In this document: positions 35,949 through 45,858 of the stretch, in pieces
Numbering within the stretch: the stretch's first letter is position 1
How the letters are laid out: each line of letters starts with the position of its first letter
Assembly: GCF_014490665.1 (NCBI RefSeq)
Contig: NZ_CP061038.1
Coordinates: 3,410,001-3,474,000, forward strand
DNA length: 64,000 nt
Direction: 5' to 3'
Source: Sphingomonas alpina
GTDB lineage: Bacteria; Pseudomonadota; Alphaproteobacteria; Sphingomonadales; Sphingomonadaceae
Notes under the pieces: generated by a model
Database searches by the model: none
The model's input: only the letters and a program-made list of their open reading frames with translations
Told to the model about the DNA's origin: nothing
Made by a program: the position numbers and the translations under genes

Positions 35949-38900
35949 ATGACGAAAACGGGCTTTGAACAGGGTCGGGCATATGATCGATCTGTTCGGT
36001 TGAAGATCAGCCCTGCTCTTCGGGCAAGAGCAATGCTTTTGCTGGGTGTTTCCCTGCTGGCGAGCACGGCGGCGCATGCCGAGGCGCCAGCAGTCGTGAT
36101 CGCCAAGGCGCCGATCGTTTCGCCGGCCACCGCGCTCAGCTATTATGGCAGCCCGGCAAGCCCAGCGGCGGCCGCGACGCGCGACCCGGTTATCCAGGAA
36201 CTGGCGCGCTCGCTTCGTTACGACATCGATCGCATCTTCGAACATGTCCGCGACCATGTCGAGTTCGTGCCGATCTTCGGCGTGCAGAAGGGCGCGCGTG
36301 GTGTGGTTCTCGACGGCTACGGGACGGCGTTCGACCAGGCGCAGTTCCTGGTCGAGGCGCTCCGGGAAAGCGATGCGGCCGGCGGACGACAATATAATCC
36401 AAGCTATGTGATGGGCCAGATCACCCTGTCCGCAAGTGATTTCACGAGCTGGACCGGAGTTGCGGATGCAGCCATCGCGACCAAGCTGCTCGCCAATGGC
36501 GGCATCCCTGCAACCGTCACAGGGAGCGGCAACAGCTTCACGGTGACGATGGAGCATATCTGGGTCAAGGCGACGGTCGGCGGTACCGCCTATCTGTTCG
36601 ACCCAAGCTTCAAGCAGCACGTGGCCGTGGCTGGCCTCAACTGGAAGGCGGCGACAGGTTATGCCAAGACCGACCTGCTTGCCGCCGGCGGCGGCGCGAA
36701 TGCGACCGTGGTCGACGGGTTCAACGATACCGCCTTTCGCCAGAAACTGACGACTTACCGAGCCAATGCCGAAGCGTTCATCGCGACCAATGCGGCAGGC
36801 AAGCGGGCCGATGCGCTGGTCGGTTACCGCGACATCGTCCCGCATCCGCAAACCGAGAACCGGCGTACGGCCCTACCCTATGCGGTCGGCGCGCCGGACC
36901 GGCTATGGGCGGGGCAGATTCCCGACATATTCCGGGCATCGTTCAGCGTGGCGCTGAATGGCGTTTCCTACGGCACCTATTTCGCAGACACGGTCGGTGA
37001 GCAGACGCGGCAGTTCAATTATTATTTCAACACCGGATCGAGTACGTTTCAGTTCTCCGGCGTCACCCCGCTTCTGCCGGTGATCGAGGGGAGTTTCGAC
37101 GGCGAGTGCGCCAATTATCTGGGTGGCCAGGCAAGCGTGGCCCCGGCGATCGTCAGCATCGCGATCAACCACCCCTATGCCGCCAATGCGGGAGGCTATG
37201 CCGACCGGACACTGTCAAAGCAGCTCGTCGCCCAAAGGTGCGGCGGCGGCTCCTTCTTCGTTACGAACGACTGGGGCTATACGGGCACGGGCACGGCGAG
37301 CCGCATGGCCCTGGCGAGCGAACGCCTGAGCCTGACCACCGGCAGTTCGCAGACGATGATGATCGGGCGGACGTTGACGAATGTCGCCGGCCAATATTCG
37401 CGATTTCTCGATCTGGCGGGGCGAGCGCAGAATAGCTCCTTTCTGGTCCACGACCTGATCGGCCTGCATACGATCGACGAAGCGGCGCAGAAGCTGGAGC
37501 CCACCGGCACCTATCAGACCTATACCGTCAACAGCATGCTGACGATGGATTTCGAAGCCGCGGTCAGCGCGCTTTCGATTGACGGGACGCAGGATGCTGG
37601 AGCGGCTTTCACCGCAGGGCTGGGCTTGTCGCTCGCGGAAGGCGCGGTTCCGCGCCAGGAAACCGACGCGGTCTATGACATGGCGGCGGTCAATCTGCTG
37701 ACCCAGCAACAGGCGCGCGCGCCATCGGGCGATATCTATCCCACCTATCTGGCAACACCGGCGACATGGAGTTCGGTCAAGACGCAGCTGTCGGGCGATT
37801 ATCCGCCCGCCGCCGTCAATGAGATGCAGGGTTACATCAATGAAGGTTATTCGCTGCTGGCGCCAAGGCATGGGAGTTTGCGCCAGCCGAGAATCTCCGT
37901 CACCGATAGTGGTGTTACGCGAACGGCAAGCCTGATCGAAGGGTTGCCGATCACCGCAACCAGCCCGGGACCGGAGCTGACCAGATCCGCTTTCCTGGCC
38001 TGGAAAGCCACCGGCTCGATCGCGGATCGCGTCGCCCTGGTCATTTATGATCCGCGCCATGGACGTATCCTGAAGGGCGGTGTCGGGGTTGCGAAGGATC
38101 CATTGTCGCAATCGATCCGGTCGCCCGATATCCCTAAAGCGGAGAGTGCCGCTTCGCTGCGCAGCGCGACCAGCATCGATGGCAAATCGGGGGCGTTCAG
38201 CTATGCACCACCGCCCGACCTGGTCGACGGAACGGGTGATTTTCCGAGATCGCTGAGTTTCCAGCGTGCCTATGACCAGAATGAAGCGGGGAATTACGGT
38301 CTCGGTTTTGGCTGGAAGACCAACTGGAACCAGACGGCCGCGCTTTCCAACAATGGCGAGGCGGCACTTGGTGGCGCTGGAGCACAGGCGATCGGCAGCG
38401 CGCTGGTGGCGATCCAGGCGCTGGGCGAGTTGACGGCGACCCAGGACGCACAGCATCTCTATGCGGCAGCGCAGGTGGTCGCCTGGCTTGGCGATCAGAG
38501 CATCAACAACAGCGTGGTGGTCACACCGGGCCTCGACAAGCCCAAGACATTCTACCGCCAGGCGAACGGCAATTTCGTCAGTGCGGATGCCGACGGCGAA
38601 GTCCTGGTGCAAACCGGCACGCCGATAACCGGGATCATCAATCGCCGGCTCTATCACCCGGTGACCATCGCCTATACCGATCGCGGCGGCTCCATACGAA
38701 CCTATCCCCATGGTATGGCGGGGTCGTCGCTGACCGCCTATCTGTCGAGCCCGTCTATTGCCGGCCTGTTTTCGCCCAAGGCGCTGCGGCTTTCGACCTG
38801 GTCCTTCCCGACCGGCGTCAAGATTTCGACATTCTATTACAACACGCTGGCATCACCGGAGGTGGTGGGTCTCTATTCGGTGACCAACAATCTGGGTGCA

Positions 38901-40130
38901 TCGATCATTGCCGATCCCGCACCCGACGCCGGATCGGGAACCCGGCAACCGGTCTGCACCAACACCGGCACCAACAGCGACACGCTCACCTGGCTGCCGG
39001 CCAGGCCCGCGACCACTCATTACAAAACATCCGGAAATGTGAGTTTCACGGTCACGATGGGCGCGCAGGTCATCTACAATCCCACCAACATCAACTTCGA
39101 ATATGGCTGTAATAAAGGCCAGCCCTTCGCGGATTTGGGCGATTTCCAAAAACCGGTCATCGCCTATCGCGGCACCTCCAACGTCATCTCGTCGACCGAT
39201 AGTGCCGGCGCGACATGGGCTTATGGATTGACCCGGGTCGGTGAGAGCAATCCCTATTATTATGGCGGCTATGTAGTGGTTGACCGCCTGTACAAGGCAA
39301 GCAATGCAACCAATCCGGCATTGGCGCTGAGCTATGGTCAGGATGCAAATGTCCGCTCGCTCACCGATCTGAACGGCAAGTCATGGACCTATTATTCGAG
39401 CCCGTTCCGGTCGGAGACACTGAGTCCGACACAGGCGGCGACCAACCCGGCCAATGGCGCGGTCACCTATTATGACCGATGGGGCCAGGGAGTGCGGTCG
39501 GTCGATCCGCTGCTGCGGACCACGACCACGCGGTATGACGATGTCGGACGCGTCGCCGAAACCTATGCGCCGGAGGGCAATAGCGAGTTGATCGGCTATG
39601 ACGCGCGCGGCAATGTCGTGCAGCGGACGCAGCGCGCCAAGCCGGGGACAGGGTTGCCCGACCTGGTACAGAAGACCGGCTATGTCGGCGGGCCGACGCT
39701 GGCGACCTGCACCAGCCTGACGACGTGCAACAAGCCGGCGTATGAGATCGATGCGCTCGACCATCGCATAAGCTACAGTTGGGACGCGACGCATGGGCAG
39801 TTGCTGACGGCGAGTTCGGGGCTGAATGCGGCGGGTACCTGCCTGCTCGCCGGTGGAACCTGCCCGGTCACGACGATCGGCTATGGCAGTTTCGCCGGAA
39901 CGGCGCCGCTGGGCGGGACGCTGTACCTGCCGATATCGAAGCAGGAACCGATCGCGACGGGCAGCACCACGACCACCAGTTTTGAATATGACGCTGCCAA
40001 CAAGTTCGCGATGAAGGGACACGTGGTCGATAGCGGCGGACTTGCCCTGCGCACCTGCTACAAGTTCGATGCCGCCGGGCGGTTGATCGCGAAGACCGAT
40101 CCCAATGCGGGGCTGACGTCATGCCAATGA
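35949..40130 (+). CDS. Large exported RHS/YD-repeat protein with transglutaminase-like domain
   Basis: This 1393-residue protein has a long N-region then a signal helix ([20 protein letters not shown]). About 65-230 is transglutaminase-like: [38 protein letters not shown] and [18 protein letters not shown]. The usual catalytic Cys is replaced in GTAFDQA, so it may bind rather than crosslink. About 740-800 ([20 protein letters not shown].. [10 protein letters not shown]) begins an RHS cage. YD repeats follow ([43 protein letters not shown]). It stops in mid-repeat and overlaps the next gene by four bases, so cage and toxin-bearing core are split across two polypeptides. Confidence 0.87.
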   Translation: MTKTGFEQGRAYDRSVRLKISPALRARAMLLLGVSLLASTAAHAEAPAVVIAKAPIVSPATALSYYGSPASPAAAATRDPVIQELARSLRYDIDRIFEHVRDHVEFVPIFGVQKGARGVVLDGYGTAFDQAQFLVEALRESDAAGGRQYNPSYVMGQITLSASDFTSWTGVADAAIATKLLANGGIPATVTGSGNSFTVTMEHIWVKATVGGTAYLFDPSFKQHVAVAGLNWKAATGYAKTDLLAAGGGANATVVDGFNDTAFRQKLTTYRANAEAFIATNAAGKRADALVGYRDIVPHPQTENRRTALPYAVGAPDRLWAGQIPDIFRASFSVALNGVSYGTYFADTVGEQTRQFNYYFNTGSSTFQFSGVTPLLPVIEGSFDGECANYLGGQASVAPAIVSIAINHPYAANAGGYADRTLSKQLVAQRCGGGSFFVTNDWGYTGTGTASRMALASERLSLTTGSSQTMMIGRTLTNVAGQYSRFLDLAGRAQNSSFLVHDLIGLHTIDEAAQKLEPTGTYQTYTVNSMLTMDFEAAVSALSIDGTQDAGAAFTAGLGLSLAEGAVPRQETDAVYDMAAVNLLTQQQARAPSGDIYPTYLATPATWSSVKTQLSGDYPPAAVNEMQGYINEGYSLLAPRHGSLRQPRISVTDSGVTRTASLIEGLPITATSPGPELTRSAFLAWKATGSIADRVALVIYDPRHGRILKGGVGVAKDPLSQSIRSPDIPKAESAASLRSATSIDGKSGAFSYAPPPDLVDGTGDFPRSLSFQRAYDQNEAGNYGLGFGWKTNWNQTAALSNNGEAALGGAGAQAIGSALVAIQALGELTATQDAQHLYAAAQVVAWLGDQSINNSVVVTPGLDKPKTFYRQANGNFVSADADGEVLVQTGTPITGIINRRLYHPVTIAYTDRGGSIRTYPHGMAGSSLTAYLSSPSIAGLFSPKALRLSTWSFPTGVKISTFYYNTLASPEVVGLYSVTNNLGASIIADPAPDAGSGTRQPVCTNTGTNSDTLTWLPARPATTHYKTSGNVSFTVTMGAQVIYNPTNINFEYGCNKGQPFADLGDFQKPVIAYRGTSNVISSTDSAGATWAYGLTRVGESNPYYYGGYVVVDRLYKASNATNPALALSYGQDANVRSLTDLNGKSWTYYSSPFRSETLSPTQAATNPANGAVTYYDRWGQGVRSVDPLLRTTTTRYDDVGRVAETYAPEGNSELIGYDARGNVVQRTQRAKPGTGLPDLVQKTGYVGGPTLATCTSLTTCNKPAYEIDALDHRISYSWDATHGQLLTASSGLNAAGTCLLAGGTCPVTTIGYGSFAGTAPLGGTLYLPISKQEPIATGSTTTTSFEYDAANKFAMKGHVVDSGGLALRTCYKFDAAGRLIAKTDPNAGLTSCQ

Positions 40131-42808
40131 AGTTGATCCCGTCATCGGTGCGCGCATGCCGCCGCGCGATACTGGCGACATCGCTCGCCTTCGCCGCCGT
40201 TTCCGGCTGGACCGGCACGGCGCAGGCGCAATCGGCCGCGTCACCCTATACCACCGGCTATCGCTGGGATGGCGAGGGGCGGCTGACCGGCGTGATCCAA
40301 CCGGATCCGGACGGTGCCGGTCCGCTGCTCTTTCCCGCGGTACGCTATACCTATGATGTCGACGGACAGCTGACCAAGACCGAGACCGGTACGCTGGGAT
40401 CATGGGCGGCGGAGACAGTGGCGCCGGCGAGCTGGAGCGGGTTCACCGTCTATCAGACGATGCTGGTCAGTTACGATCCGGGCGGCAACAAGATCGAAGA
40501 GCGTATGCTCGGCGACGACGGCAGCGTCCAGAGCGTGACCCAGACGAGCTATGACGAGGACGATCGCCCCAATTGCGTGGCGACACGGATGAACCTGGCG
40601 GCGATCCCGGCGCTGCCGACGAGCTACAGCAAGACATTTGCCTGTACGCTCGGGACGACCGGCAGCGATGGCGAGGACCGGATCACCCAGACGCTGTACA
40701 CAGCGGCAGGCGAAGTGCGGCAGATCCGGAAGTCGGTCGCGACGATCGCTCCGGCGCTCGAGCAGGCCTATGTCACCTATGGCTATACGCTGAATGGCAA
40801 GCAGGCATCGGTGACAGATGCCAATGGTAACAGCGCGGCCTATAGCTATGACGGGTTCGACCGTCAGGTGGCCTGGTTGTTTCCGTCAAAGACGGTAAGC
40901 GGCACGACCGCGCCTTGCACGATCGGCACGATCAGCGAAGCGAGCGGCATCACCGGCCCGGCGGAAACCAGCAGCACGGGGGATGATTGCGAGAAATACG
41001 CTTATGACCGCGGCGGCAACCGCGCGAAGCTGATGAAGCGCGACGGGCAGGTCATCCGATACAGCTATGACGTGCTCAACCGGAGAGCGGTGAAGGATAT
41101 TCCCGGCGGAACGGCGATCGACGTCTATTACGGCTATGATCTGCGCGGGCTTCAACTTTATGCGCGGTTCGGGTCGAACACCGGCCAAGGCGTCACCAAC
41201 GGCTATGACAATGCCGGGCGGCTGATCTCGAGCCTGACCGACCAGGGCGGGACGGCGCGTACGCTCTCCTATCAATATAATGCCGACGGCAAGCGCACCC
41301 GCGTGACGCATCCTGACGGCAATTACTTCGTCTATGACTATGACGGGCTCGACCGGGCGACCGCGGTCCGGGAGAATGGCGCGACGACTGTTGCGACAAT
41401 CGCTTACGACAATCAGGGCCGGCGCGCAGGAAGCACGCGTGCAGGAGTGACGACGGGGTACGGCTATGATCACGCCGCGCGATTGGCGAGCATTGCGGAC
41501 AATCTCGCCGGAACAGCGAGCGATGTGACCAGCACGTTCGGCTATTCGCCGGCGAGCCAGATGACCAGCAGGATACGCACCAATAATAGCTATGCGTTCG
41601 CCAGCTATCCGAGCACTCCGATCAGCCGTCCCTATACGGTCAACGGGCTCAACCAGTATACCGGCGGCTTCAGCTACGATGCGAACGGCAATCTGCTTGG
41701 CGACGGCGCGGGCAATAGCTTCGGATATGATGTCGAGAACCGGCTGGTGTCGCGAACGGGCGCCACGACGACGGCGGCACTTGCCTGGGACCCGATGGGT
41801 CGGCTGTACAAGGTATCGGGCACGACCAGTTCGCCGAGCGCGACGACCGACACACTTTTCCTCTACGATGGTGATGAGCTGGTCGCGGAGTACAGCGCTG
41901 CCGGCGCGCTGCTGAGACGCTATGTGCATGGCCCGGCCGAGGATGATCCGCTGCTCTGGTATGAGGGGGCAGGCCTGACCGATCGCCGCAGCTTGCAGAG
42001 TGATCATCAGGGCTCGATCATCTCGACGGCCAATGCGGCCGGCGCGCTGATCGCGATCAATGCCTATGACGAATATGGCATCCCCAATGGCTATGGCACC
42101 GCAGCGCCGGGGCAGTTCGGGCGGTTCCAATATACCGGCCAGGCCTGGCTGCAAGAGCTTGGTATGTACCACTACAAGGCACGGATTTACTCGCCGAGCC
42201 TAGGGCGATTCCTGCAGACCGATCCCATCGGGTATGACGATCAGGTCAATCTCTATGCATATGTTGCGAATGATCCTATGAATAGAATGGATCCAGATGG
42301 CCGAGAGTCCGGAAGTGTAGGCTATAAAACAGCACTTTCTCTCGCCGAGGCGATGAAGGATAACCCACCTCCTCCAGAGTCCTTAGAGCTGGCTCAATAT
42401 GTTCCTCTTTCTGGGCCTGCGATTAGGATACTCACGGCAATATTCGGACCTTCCGTCCCTTCTTCTCCAGTGGTACCGAGAGGCCCAGCACTAAAGCCGT
42501 CCACGCTTCTGCCTGGACCGCATGCAGGAAACTCTATCCCCGCACGTGGTCCTGAGCGCGATTTTACGCCCAGCGAAAGAGAGGCGACTAATCGCAATAT
42601 GAGAGATACAGGGTGTCACACATGTGGAACGAGAAAGCCGAAAACGCCTAGCGGTAATGCTATTCCAGATCATCAGCCTCCGTCTGCTTTAAATTCGAGC
42701 GGATCCCCTCAACGGCTCTATCCTCATTGTGCTTCATGCAGCAGGCGTCAAGGAGGTGAAGTTACTCAGGAAATCATGAAACGGAGACGAAAGGAAACCA
42801 AGAGATGA
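40127..42808 (+). CDS. Exported RHS protein with C-terminal zinc-nuclease-like toxin
   Basis: This 893-residue protein has its own signal peptide ([24 protein letters not shown]). About 20 YD repeats follow, then the RHS core end [31 protein letters not shown] (about 690-725) carrying the two DPxG autocleavage-type motifs. After DPDG base composition falls sharply and a 170-residue variable tip follows. It contains [18 protein letters not shown] and [13 protein letters not shown], two CxxC pairs around a DHQP core as in HNH/treble-clef nucleases. ATG 40127 overlaps the previous stop (ATGA); ATG 40121 is an alternative. Delivery would be Sec-dependent, unlike PAAR/VgrG-type RHS toxins. Confidence 0.87.
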   Translation: MKLIPSSVRACRRAILATSLAFAAVSGWTGTAQAQSAASPYTTGYRWDGEGRLTGVIQPDPDGAGPLLFPAVRYTYDVDGQLTKTETGTLGSWAAETVAPASWSGFTVYQTMLVSYDPGGNKIEERMLGDDGSVQSVTQTSYDEDDRPNCVATRMNLAAIPALPTSYSKTFACTLGTTGSDGEDRITQTLYTAAGEVRQIRKSVATIAPALEQAYVTYGYTLNGKQASVTDANGNSAAYSYDGFDRQVAWLFPSKTVSGTTAPCTIGTISEASGITGPAETSSTGDDCEKYAYDRGGNRAKLMKRDGQVIRYSYDVLNRRAVKDIPGGTAIDVYYGYDLRGLQLYARFGSNTGQGVTNGYDNAGRLISSLTDQGGTARTLSYQYNADGKRTRVTHPDGNYFVYDYDGLDRATAVRENGATTVATIAYDNQGRRAGSTRAGVTTGYGYDHAARLASIADNLAGTASDVTSTFGYSPASQMTSRIRTNNSYAFASYPSTPISRPYTVNGLNQYTGGFSYDANGNLLGDGAGNSFGYDVENRLVSRTGATTTAALAWDPMGRLYKVSGTTSSPSATTDTLFLYDGDELVAEYSAAGALLRRYVHGPAEDDPLLWYEGAGLTDRRSLQSDHQGSIISTANAAGALIAINAYDEYGIPNGYGTAAPGQFGRFQYTGQAWLQELGMYHYKARIYSPSLGRFLQTDPIGYDDQVNLYAYVANDPMNRMDPDGRESGSVGYKTALSLAEAMKDNPPPPESLELAQYVPLSGPAIRILTAIFGPSVPSSPVVPRGPALKPSTLLPGPHAGNSIPARGPERDFTPSEREATNRNMRDTGCHTCGTRKPKTPSGNAIPDHQPPSALNSSGSPQRLYPHCASCSRRQGGEVTQEIMKRRRKETKR

Positions 42809-43170
42809 CTAGAAATATACTGTACTCAGTACCCAATGGTATTGTATTTATATACGATCCAAATATGATTATTGATGTACCACCAGACACAGGCGCAGGG
42901 CCAATTCTTTATACTGAAAACTGCATATCAGTATGGACCGCTCATGAAGATGATGAACAAGTTGAATTATCTATATCTTCGGAATCGGAATACATTAAGG
43001 AAGAAATTAGGTTCTCCGGATATATTAAATCCGATAGTGGTAAAATATCATTCAACGATTCTAACGTTAGGGAAATTATCAGTATAGATGCAATTAAAGG
43101 CATTAATAAAATTAAAGTATTTTCCAATGATTCATTTTATCCTACCAAAATCAAGTTCATTTTAAATTAA
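42805..43170 (+). CDS. Probable immunity protein for the RHS nuclease tip
   Basis: This 121-residue AT-rich, acidic, beta-rich protein ([20 protein letters not shown], then [20 protein letters not shown]) starts as ATGA inside the toxin stop codon. Small size, acidity, tight coupling to the toxin tip and foreign-looking base composition are the standard marks of a cognate immunity gene. No family is recognised. A cytoplasmic location fits a DNA- or RNA-degrading toxin. Confidence 0.72.
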   Translation: MTRNILYSVPNGIVFIYDPNMIIDVPPDTGAGPILYTENCISVWTAHEDDEQVELSISSESEYIKEEIRFSGYIKSDSGKISFNDSNVREIISIDAIKGINKIKVFSNDSFYPTKIKFILN

Positions 43171-43268
43171 AATACTAATATGCTCACTATGATTTAAATG
43201 TATCATAGATACAAAATAACTATTGAGTTATGCATTTACAATACTAATTAATTAATGTTATTCCTTAA

Positions 43269-43400
43269 ATGTTTATAGCGCAAACTCATATGCCTTCCCA
43301 TAGAAAAAACCTTGACCATCTGCGAGACTTTGAAGAAAATAAAGTATTTTACTATGGATACAGCTATCTCCAAGGCAATTTTGCGCAAGTTACAGTATAA
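43269..43400 (+). pseudogene. Possible displaced toxin-tail fragment
   Basis: A 43-codon open frame (MFIAQTHMPSHRKNLDHLRD.. YYGYSYLQGNFAQVTV) ends 3 bases before the DUF2750-like gene. Its position directly before an immunity-like gene, in AT-rich DNA downstream of an active RHS tip, matches the orphan cassettes left when RHS C-termini are swapped. It has no signal and no good Shine-Dalgarno. It is too short to classify. Confidence 0.4.
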
Positions 43401-43402
43401 AT

Positions 43403-43811
43403 ATGAAGGCTATTAGAATTTCATGGAAGCCTAGCGATCGAGAAGTGGAATCTATCGTCAATTTGAACAGCAATGATAGATACCGTTACTTTTTAAAGAA
43501 GGTTATCGATCAGGAAGAATTGTGGAGTATTTGGAGAGAAGGATGGGTGTTGGCGCTAGACGACAAAGGGGCAAGAGTTAATCCCTATCTGGCCGCATCA
43601 AAAATACGCTACGCTGTGCGCTGAAGGTAGCTGGGAGGGAAGCGCTCCCAAACTCATTGAACTTGAGGTTTGGATGAAGCGTTGGATAAGCGGCGCGAAG
43701 CGTGATGGACGGTTGATTGCCGTGTTTCCAATTCCCCAAGGCCTAGGAATCGAAGTGGAACCGGATCGGCTTGCTGCTGATCTGGAACTGGAGTTGGCAA
43801 ATTACGAATAA
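43403..43811 (+). pseudogene. DUF2750-like gene broken by a frameshift (old immunity gene?)
   Basis: The first part reads MKAIRISWKPSDREVESIVN.. RYRYFLKKVIDQEELWSIWREGWVLALDDKG and meets TGA at 43622. A frame change near 43615 (CGCTACGCTGTGCGCTGA) restores CAEGSWEGSAPKLIELEVWM.. DGRLIAVFPIPQGLGIEVEPDRL to a TAA at 43809. The joined product of about 135 residues has the layout I associate with DUF2750 proteins (recalled, not searched). It sits where an orphan immunity gene would be. A one-base loss or two-base gain explains it; a sequencing error is possible. Confidence 0.68.
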
Positions 43812-44119
43812 GCCTCTCGCCGGGACAACGGCGAAATAAGATAGATGATATACCGGTGCCCCATATCTCAGGCCTCCGTCCCTTCAGCCTCGCCCCCGCA
43901 ACCATGGCATCGGCGGCGATTCAACCATAACCCAGGATCAGCCACCCATCGTACCGGGTTGATACCAGCGCTCTCTTTCTGACAATCGGACAACCGGATT
44001 GTCAAAGCGCGGCACGCGCATCGCCTCTCGCATGTCCACAGCCGCTCCCGCCCGCCTGACAATGCAGTCCTCGCTTCCGTAAATGAGGCCGTACCCCCGC
44101 CAGGAAGATGCATTGCCAA
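43812..44119. other. Gap between the broken gene and the tRNA array
   Basis: This 308-bp stretch has no gene. It contains an imperfect hairpin, TGACAATCGG..CCGGATTGTCA, near 43979-44004, which lies downstream of the leftward tRNA array but lacks a T-tract. GC returns to host level here, marking the end of the AT-rich cassette. Confidence 0.35.
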
Positions 44120-44195
44120 TGGTGCCGGGGGTCGGGGTCGAACCGACGCTGGGGCGCGTTTGAAACGCCTGCCTCTACCGTTGGGCTACCCCGGC
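44120..44195 (-). tRNA. tRNA, anticodon CAA (Leu codon UUG), class I shape
   Basis: The 7-bp acceptor GCCGGGG/CCCCGGC is followed by discriminator A and an encoded CCA. The anticodon stem is GGCGT/GCGCC (one T-G) with loop TTCAAAC, so anticodon CAA. The T-arm is GTCGG-TTCGACC-CCGAC. The variable loop is only about 5 bases, whereas bacterial tRNA-Leu normally has a long variable arm, so charging with leucine is not certain. It is the last gene of the leftward array. Confidence 0.75.
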
Positions 44196-44197
44196 AA

Positions 44198-44281
44198 TGG
44201 TGGGAAGGTGTGGACTCGAACCACTCCCCGAAGGACCGGAGTTACAATCCGGCTGGCGTATCCGAACGCCTTTCCCTTCCC
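44198..44281 (-). tRNA. tRNA-Tyr (GTA)
   Basis: The acceptor is GGGAAGG/CCTTCCC with A and an encoded CCA. The perfect anticodon stem CCGGA/TCCGG encloses TTGTAAC, so anticodon GTA. The long variable arm TCC-TTCG-GGGA is correct for class II tRNA-Tyr. The sequence is unlike a usual alphaproteobacterial tRNA-Tyr, suggesting an acquired copy. It is 2 bases from the next tRNA on the left and 1 base from the one on the right. Confidence 0.88.
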
Positions 44282-44282
44282 G

Positions 44283-44360
44283 TGGTGGACCCCCTCGGAT
44301 TCGAACCGAGACTGTAATGCTTCTAAGGCATCCGCCTCCTGCCAATTGGGCTAGAGGTCC
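44283..44360 (-). tRNA. tRNA, anticodon TAG (Leu codon CUA), class I shape
   Basis: The acceptor GGACCTC/GGGGTCC (one T-G) is followed by A and CCA. The anticodon stem GATGC/GCATT encloses CTTAGAA, so anticodon TAG, reading CUA. The T-arm is CTCGG-TTCGAAT-CCGAG. The variable loop is short (about 5 bases), again not the long arm expected of bacterial tRNA-Leu. Confidence 0.78.
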
Positions 44361-44377
44361 CCGAGATTCATGTGGAT

Positions 44378-44465
44378 TGGCGGAGCGCGGAGGGATTGAA
44401 CCCCAGGCCGTGAAAGGCCCCTCTCGCTTAGCAGGCGGAGCCAGCGCCTTGCTGGTTCACGCTCC
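44378..44465 (-). tRNA. tRNA-Ser (GCT)
   Basis: The acceptor is GGAGCGT/GCGCTCC with G discriminator and encoded CCA. The D-stem is CCAGC/GCTGG and the anticodon loop CTGCTAA gives GCT. A long variable arm (GGGGCC..GGCCTG) is present, correct for tRNA-Ser. The anticodon stem has one mismatch (C-A) and the T-stem one or two weak pairs, so it is somewhat degenerate and may be less active. Confidence 0.8.
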
Positions 44466-44469
44466 GATA

Positions 44470-44558
44470 TGGCGGAGGGCGGAGGAGTCGAACCCCGCAC
44501 CTTTCGGTGTACGTCCTAGTTTTCGAGACTAGTTGCGCTCCTTAGCGCGTCACCCTCC
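44470..44558 (-). tRNA. tRNA-Ser (CGA)
   Basis: The acceptor is GGAGGGT/GCCCTCC with G discriminator and encoded CCA. The D-stem is GCGC/GCGC and the perfect anticodon stem CTAGT/ACTAG encloses CTCGAAA, so anticodon CGA, reading UCG. A long variable arm is present. It is the first gene of the array in the direction of transcription. Confidence 0.88.
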
Positions 44559-45025
44559 AAAGACGGGTGACGCAGATCGTCGTTCCGTCAGTATCGCAAA
44601 GAGATACTGGAAGACGAGATCAGGGCGCGAAACAGGTTCATGTGGCGCGCTTTAATGGCCCGTCCTGGACCGGTCAAGCCGGCCCCTCCGACCGAACACT
44701 CCACCCTCACCCGCGCGCCTGGCACCGGCGGGCGGTAGCAGGCTTCTTCTCCCGGAGGATTACAGCGATAGTGCACTTCAGTCGGTTCCGACGTTTGCTG
44801 GGACCGAATGCTCGGCGCGGTGCAATACCAAGAAGATCCACTCGCGATGATTGCCACGCGACGCAACATGGTGGGATGCGATGAAAATGCCACACGCGCT
44901 TGCCAAGTCATCACTCAATCCTGGCGCACGCCTATCGGGGCGTAATTAGTGTGCCGTCACTGGCAATCCATGTCACCGACGTTTAAAATACGGAATCGAA
45001 CGCCAGAAGTATTTTTAGGTAAACA
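44559..45025. other. Region upstream of the tRNA array
   Basis: This 467-bp gap has no supported gene. It must hold the promoter of the leftward tRNA array and probably that of the rightward gene at 45026. A 7-bp hairpin CAGTATC-GCAAAGA-GATACTG occurs near 44590. No further tRNA could be folded here. Confidence 0.4.
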
Positions 45026-45634
45026 ATGAACCACAACCGACGTGATCTAGCCCATCTCATGGATAATATTTCATCAATTCCCGATGACGGAATAGATGAA
45101 ATACTGAGTGAGATATTCTTGGATGATGCCATCACATGGGAAATAGGCCCCGATCCCATAAATGATGAAATTACGGTCCTGGCACTTGGATGCCATGGCG
45201 ACCTGATTCTGTTGGATATCATGGAGAAAGATCTCAACCTTCCAATGGACGGCCAGGGGTGGAAAATCGTGGCCGGAATCCCTCCAAAATCCTGGGAAGG
45301 ATATTTTGAAATGATAGGCAGCGACGGATTAGTTTTGCAGATTGAAGGATGGGATTGGCAGTGGAGCATCGCTGAATTAAACAAAGACAAAGCCAGCATC
45401 ACAATATTTTATCCCGAAGAATATAAAATAGGTGCGGCAGACATAGAGAATGCCGGAGAAATAATCTTATTCGGATCTATCGGAGAGGTGAATACCTCAA
45501 GGCATATATCAGTAGATCACTATCTTCCGATTTCTGAAGGCGTAAATCATAATAGCATGAGTACCCTCAGAGAAGAGTTTTCCAAATGGTTTCCGGATGC
45601 CCCATTCTCTCAGGATTTCAAGAATATAAAATGA
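45026..45634 (+). CDS. Acidic AT-rich protein, possible orphan immunity protein
   Basis: This 202-residue acidic soluble protein is of lower GC than the core genes (MDNISSIPDDGIDEILSEIF, GYFEMIGSDGLVLQIEGWDW). There is no signal peptide. Its composition, isolation and position in the island beside the RHS locus resemble orphan immunity genes, but it matches no family I recognise. Its Shine-Dalgarno is weak (AGGT before ATG). Confidence 0.65.
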   Translation: MNHNRRDLAHLMDNISSIPDDGIDEILSEIFLDDAITWEIGPDPINDEITVLALGCHGDLILLDIMEKDLNLPMDGQGWKIVAGIPPKSWEGYFEMIGSDGLVLQIEGWDWQWSIAELNKDKASITIFYPEEYKIGAADIENAGEIILFGSIGEVNTSRHISVDHYLPISEGVNHNSMSTLREEFSKWFPDAPFSQDFKNIK

Positions 45635-45858
45635 ATTCAAGATAATTTGAATTTCATTGCCCTCCCCGGGGTGAGGGCACGGCCGGATAACGCCACAATC
45701 GCGTCCGAAATGGCCGCAGCGCCAGATCGCGGCGGACTCGGCGAACCGGCTCCGCTATCATCCCGGACCGGGACATCGCGGAACAGCCGCGATGCGGGAT
45801 GCGCGCGGAGCCAACCGTGCGGGCCGTATCGCCGCGCGGAACAGGCCGGGGGGCATAC

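Noticed and set aside
42230..42808. T6SS- or Tc-type delivery of the RHS toxin
   Set aside because: No PAAR, VgrG, TcA/TcB or phage baseplate genes lie nearby and both RHS genes start with Sec signals.
43979..44004. Terminator for the tRNA array
   Set aside because: The hairpin TGACAATCGG..CCGGATTGTCA has a bulge, lies over 110 bases from the array and has no T-tract in either direction.
44120..44195. UGA-suppressor or selenocysteine tRNA (anticodon TCA)
   Set aside because: Shifting the loop by one base gives TCA but breaks two anticodon-stem pairs; the CAA fold has five pairs. No selA/selB genes are nearby.
44108..44532. Open reading frames across the tRNA array
   Set aside because: Their sequence is fully explained by five folded tRNAs on the other strand, and the peptides have no coding features.
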